Source: an uncultured Clostridia bacterium
GTDB taxonomy: Bacteria > Bacillota_A > Clostridia > TANB77 > CAG-508
NCBI GenBank assembly: GCA_944392525.1
Contig: CALXXB010000056.1
Span: forward strand, 1-7,580
Direction: 5' to 3'
DNA: 7,580 nt
Under the pieces are notes generated by a model. That model was not told the origin of the DNA. It saw nothing but the letters and a program-made list of their open reading frames with translations, and searched no databases. Both the position numbers and the translations under genes were made by a program. Positions 5,115 through 7,580 of the stretch are shown here, one piece after another. The stretch's first letter is position 1. Each line of letters begins with the position of its first letter.

Positions 5115-6752
5115 TTGGGATACACAGCTCTTTATAGAAAATTTAGACCACTTACATTTTCAGAGATAGTAGGTCAAGAGCACATAACAAGAACTTTAAG
5201 AAATCAAATTATTGCAGGAAGAGTTGGACATGCATATTTGTTCAATGGAGGAAGAGGTACAGGAAAAACATCAGCAGCAAAGGTATTAGCAAGGGCTATT
5301 AACTGTTTAAATCCAAAAGATGGAGAGCCTTGCAATGAATGTGAAATATGCAAAGGAGCAATAAATGGCTCACTTACAGATATTGTTGAAATGGATGCAG
5401 CATCTAATAATAGTGTAGAAGATATAAGAGCTATCCGTGAAGAAGTAAACTTTCTACCAACAAAAGCAAAATATAGAGTGTATATTATAGATGAGGTTCA
5501 TATGTTATCAACAGGGGCTTTTAATGCTTTACTTAAAACATTAGAAGAGCCACCAGAGCATGTTAAATTTATACTAGCAACTACAGAGCCACAAAAGTTA
5601 CCTGCAACAATATTATCTAGATGCCAAAGATTTGATTTTAAAAGAATTTCAAATGATAATATTATTAAAAGATTAAAAGTAGTTTGTAAAGAGAGCAATA
5701 TAGAAATAACAGATGAGGCTATGCAAATGATTGCAGTACTAGCGGAAGGCGCTATGAGAGATGCTTTGTCTATTTTAGAGAGATGTGTTCAAGATGGAGA
5801 AAATAAAATTGATGAAAATAAGATAAGGGATTTAGTAGGAATTCCTAAGATAACTTATGTTCATAATTTAGTAGAAAGTGTTGTGGATTTTGATGTAGAT
5901 AAAGCTTTAGAAGCAATTGATGTAGTTCTAAATGAAGGTAAAGATATTACAAATTTACTTTGGGAAACAATTAAGTATGTTAAAGATATATTAGTATTTA
6001 AAACTTCTAAAAAATTAGATTTATATACTGATGAAGAAATGAAAAAAATTAGCGAATTAGCAGATAAAGTTTCAAAAGAAAAACTAATTGATTTGGTATA
6101 TAAATTATCAGAACTAGAAAGTGATATAAAATGGTCAACGCAAAAAACTATAGTGTTCCAAGCAGGAATAATTAAGTTATGTAGTAAACAAGCTGAGGTT
6201 AGTTCAAACTTAGAAGAGAGAGTTGAAAAAATAGAAAAATATTTAAAATCAGGAAAAGGAATTACAGTAAGTAACACAGTAACAAATACAAATAATGTGA
6301 TAGCACAAAGAAATAGTCAAATAAACAGAGTTGTTCAAAATGTTCCAAATACTTCATCTGCTCAAAATAGAAGTACAGCTAAACCAAAAACTACAACGAC
6401 AACAACAAACTTTTCAAATAAAGCAGAGGAATATTGGCCACAAATAATTAATGAATTAAAACAAAATGGTAAAATAGTTTTGTGTACAAGTCTAAATGGA
6501 AGTATAGCAAGTGAAATAAATGATATGACAGTAGGAATAGAGTTCCCAAATGGTATGAGTTCATTTAACAAAACTGTTTTAGAAAAGCCAGAAAATATAA
6601 AAGAAATTTCTACAATGGTTTCAATGGCTTGTGGAAAGCCAATGCAAATAAAATATATATCTGGAAATAGTAATGTTCATCAAATGACAGAAGAAGAAAA
6701 TTTACAGAAACTAGCAAACGATTCAGATATACCTTTTAATGTTATTGAATAA
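5115..6752 (+). CDS. dnaX: DNA polymerase III subunit gamma/tau
   Basis: DnaX forms the clamp-loader motor and links it to the replicative polymerase and helicase. The start is TTG at 5115, giving MGYTALYRKFRP, the usual DnaX N-terminus; no in-frame ATG or GTG alternative exists upstream. The AAA+ module spans about 1-240. It has Walker A GGRGTGKTS (45-53), four zinc-ligand cysteines (64, 73, 76, 79), Walker B IIDEVH (124-129), the arginine-finger motif SRC (168-170) and sensor 2 GAMRDALS (212-219). A helical collar runs to about 375. A Thr/Asn/Ser-rich low-complexity linker (about 384-434, with six consecutive Thr) leads to a C-terminal tau-like domain (about 436-545). At 545 aa it is a normal Bacillota tau. 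No E. coli-type A AAA AAG frameshift site was found in the 0 frame, so a separate gamma is not predicted. ebfC and recR follow. Confidence 0.96.
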   Translation: MGYTALYRKFRPLTFSEIVGQEHITRTLRNQIIAGRVGHAYLFNGGRGTGKTSAAKVLARAINCLNPKDGEPCNECEICKGAINGSLTDIVEMDAASNNSVEDIRAIREEVNFLPTKAKYRVYIIDEVHMLSTGAFNALLKTLEEPPEHVKFILATTEPQKLPATILSRCQRFDFKRISNDNIIKRLKVVCKESNIEITDEAMQMIAVLAEGAMRDALSILERCVQDGENKIDENKIRDLVGIPKITYVHNLVESVVDFDVDKALEAIDVVLNEGKDITNLLWETIKYVKDILVFKTSKKLDLYTDEEMKKISELADKVSKEKLIDLVYKLSELESDIKWSTQKTIVFQAGIIKLCSKQAEVSSNLEERVEKIEKYLKSGKGITVSNTVTNTNNVIAQRNSQINRVVQNVPNTSSAQNRSTAKPKTTTTTTNFSNKAEEYWPQIINELKQNGKIVLCTSLNGSIASEINDMTVGIEFPNGMSSFNKTVLEKPENIKEISTMVSMACGKPMQIKYISGNSNVHQMTEEENLQKLANDSDIPFNVIE

Positions 6753-6795
6753 AATAGAATAAAGAGTAAAATAAAAATTAAAGGAGGAAATTATA

Positions 6796-7143
6796 ATGTC
6801 AAAAAGAGGTGGATTCCCAGGAGGAATGGGAGGATTCGGAGGAATGAATCTAAATAATTTAATGAAAGAAGCAAAAAAAATGCAAGCAGATATGGAAAAA
6901 TCACAAGCAGAGCTTGCAACTAAAGAATTTGAGGCTTCAGCAGGTGGTGGAGCTGTAAATGTAAAAGTATCAGGAGAAAAAATGATTAAGGAAATAAAAA
7001 TAAAACCAGAAGTAGTAGACCCTGATGATGTAGAAATGTTAGAAGATTTAGTTTTAACATGTGTTAATGAAGCTTTAAGACAAGTGGATTCAGCACAAGC
7101 ACAATCTCTTGGAAAATACAATATACCAGGATTAGGTCTTTAA
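6796..7143 (+). CDS. ebfC: Nucleoid-associated protein, YbaB/EbfC family
   Basis: This small DNA-binding protein forms dimers shaped like tweezers and is linked to nucleoid organisation; a recombination role with RecR is often suggested from gene order. At 115 aa it has the family length. A Gly/Met/Phe-rich N-terminus (about 4-17) is common in Bacillota homologues. It is followed by the conserved helix [20 protein letters not shown] (about 20-39), then [14 protein letters not shown] (about 48-61) and [19 protein letters not shown] (about 67-85). ATG 6796 follows a strong AAAGGAGG site. The 43-nt gap after dnaX and the 15-nt gap before recR contain no terminator, so the three are probably one operon. 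Confidence 0.94.
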   Translation: MSKRGGFPGGMGGFGGMNLNNLMKEAKKMQADMEKSQAELATKEFEASAGGGAVNVKVSGEKMIKEIKIKPEVVDPDDVEMLEDLVLTCVNEALRQVDSAQAQSLGKYNIPGLGL

Positions 7144-7158
7144 TTGGAGGAATAAAGG

Positions 7159-7580
7159 ATGTCATTATATTCACCATCAATAGAAAAGCTAATAGAAAGT
7201 TTTGAAAGATTACCAAGTATTGGACATAAAACAGCAGCAAGATTAGCATTTTATATGCTTAATTGCTCAGAAGAAGAGACAAATGAATTTGTTTCTTCAA
7301 TTATAAATGCTAAGAAGAATTTAAAATATTGCAGTATATGTTATAATATTTCAGATACAGATCCTTGTAACATATGTGGCAATCCTAAAAGAGATAAAAG
7401 TGTAATTTGTGTTGTTGAAGACGTTCGTGATGTAGTTGCTATGGAGAAAACACATGAATTTAAAGGTGTCTATCATGTATTACATGGCTCAATATCACCA
7501 ATGAATGGAGTAGGACCAGATGATATAAAAATAAAAGAACTTCTATCTAGATTAATGGGTGGAGAAGTAAAAGAAGTAAT
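7159..7580 (+). CDS. recR: Recombination protein RecR, 3' truncated by window end
   Basis: RecR forms a ring-shaped tetramer clamp that, with RecO (and RecF), loads RecA on SSB-coated DNA in gap repair. The window holds the first 140 of about 198 residues. Visible features are the helix-hairpin-helix segment FERLPSIGHKTAARLAFYM (15-33), the four-cysteine zinc finger (Cys58, 61, 70, 73), and the start of the TOPRIM domain, VICVVEDVRDVVAME (82-96, acidic Glu87), followed by YHVLHGSISPMNGVGP (105-120). ATG 7159 follows GGAGG (7146-7150) at 8 nt, giving MSLYSPSIEKLI, the usual RecR start. The reading frame is intact to the window end. Confidence 0.96.
   Translation, partial: MSLYSPSIEKLIESFERLPSIGHKTAARLAFYMLNCSEEETNEFVSSIINAKKNLKYCSICYNISDTDPCNICGNPKRDKSVICVVEDVRDVVAMEKTHEFKGVYHVLHGSISPMNGVGPDDIKIKELLSRLMGGEVKEV

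Noticed and set aside
4916..5137. A 73-codon plus-strand frame overlapping the SRP RNA
   Set aside because: It coincides with the SRP RNA promoter, the RNA itself and the first codons of dnaX. It has no ribosome site and its protein has no recognisable character.
6028..6055. A7 run in dnaX as a frameshift site for a gamma product
   Set aside because: In the 0 frame it reads ATG AAA AAA ATT, not X XXY YYZ with the right phase, and no stem-loop or nearby -1 stop was evident. Slippage by the polymerase is not excluded, but the run is short.
5498..6571. Minus-strand frames inside dnaX (5498-5698, 5861-6277, 6362-6571)
   Set aside because: They lie antisense to a well-conserved dnaX frame, and their translations look like mirror products of AT-rich coding DNA.
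6723..7249. Minus-strand frames across ebfC and recR
   Set aside because: They are shadows of two clearly conserved plus-strand genes.

Overview
The window is AT-rich, Arg codons are mostly AGA, and Shine-Dalgarno sites are strong (GGAGG, AGGTGAT). The order tadA – SRP RNA – dnaX – ebfC – recR is the classic Bacillota arrangement, known from Bacillus subtilis as yaaJ–scr–dnaX–yaaK–recR. Together these point to a low-GC Bacillota, most likely a member of Clostridia. No mobile elements, CRISPR array or phage genes are visible. This is mainly a core housekeeping region.

Left part (1-2660, + strand). The 3' two-thirds of a UAP1-like sugar-1-phosphate uridylyltransferase gene comes first. A hairpin terminator follows, then a complete PgcA-type phosphohexomutase gene. 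The two enzymes would perform consecutive steps, hexose-6-P to hexose-1-P to UDP-sugar, and so supply precursors for the cell envelope. A bidirectional terminator at about 2621-2660 separates this pair from a convergent gene.

Middle part (2677-4907). On the minus strand lies a TtcA-family PP-loop tRNA thiolase. A promoter-bearing divergent spacer separates it from a plus-strand unit: tRNA-Arg(CCT), then tadA (wobble adenosine deaminase), then an uncharacterised single-pass membrane protein. Two anticodon-loop modification genes therefore flank an arginine tRNA gene. That tRNA carries C32, the type of base TtcA acts on, but it has C34 and so cannot be a TadA substrate.

Right part (4916-7580, + strand). 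A strong sigma-A-type promoter (TTGATA-N17-TATAAT) drives a compact SRP RNA of about 140 nt, folded as one long hairpin with no room for an Alu domain. It ends in a U-run that looks like its own terminator. Downstream are dnaX (TTG start), ebfC (YbaB family) and the first 140 codons of recR, closely spaced as a replication and recombination operon.

No spacer without a gene exceeds 300 bases; the longest, 3394-3540, holds divergent promoters. Nothing here amounts to a demonstrably new system. The best leads are the unknown membrane protein inserted in a conserved block, the TtcA/tRNA-Arg/TadA cluster, and the Alu-less SRP RNA.
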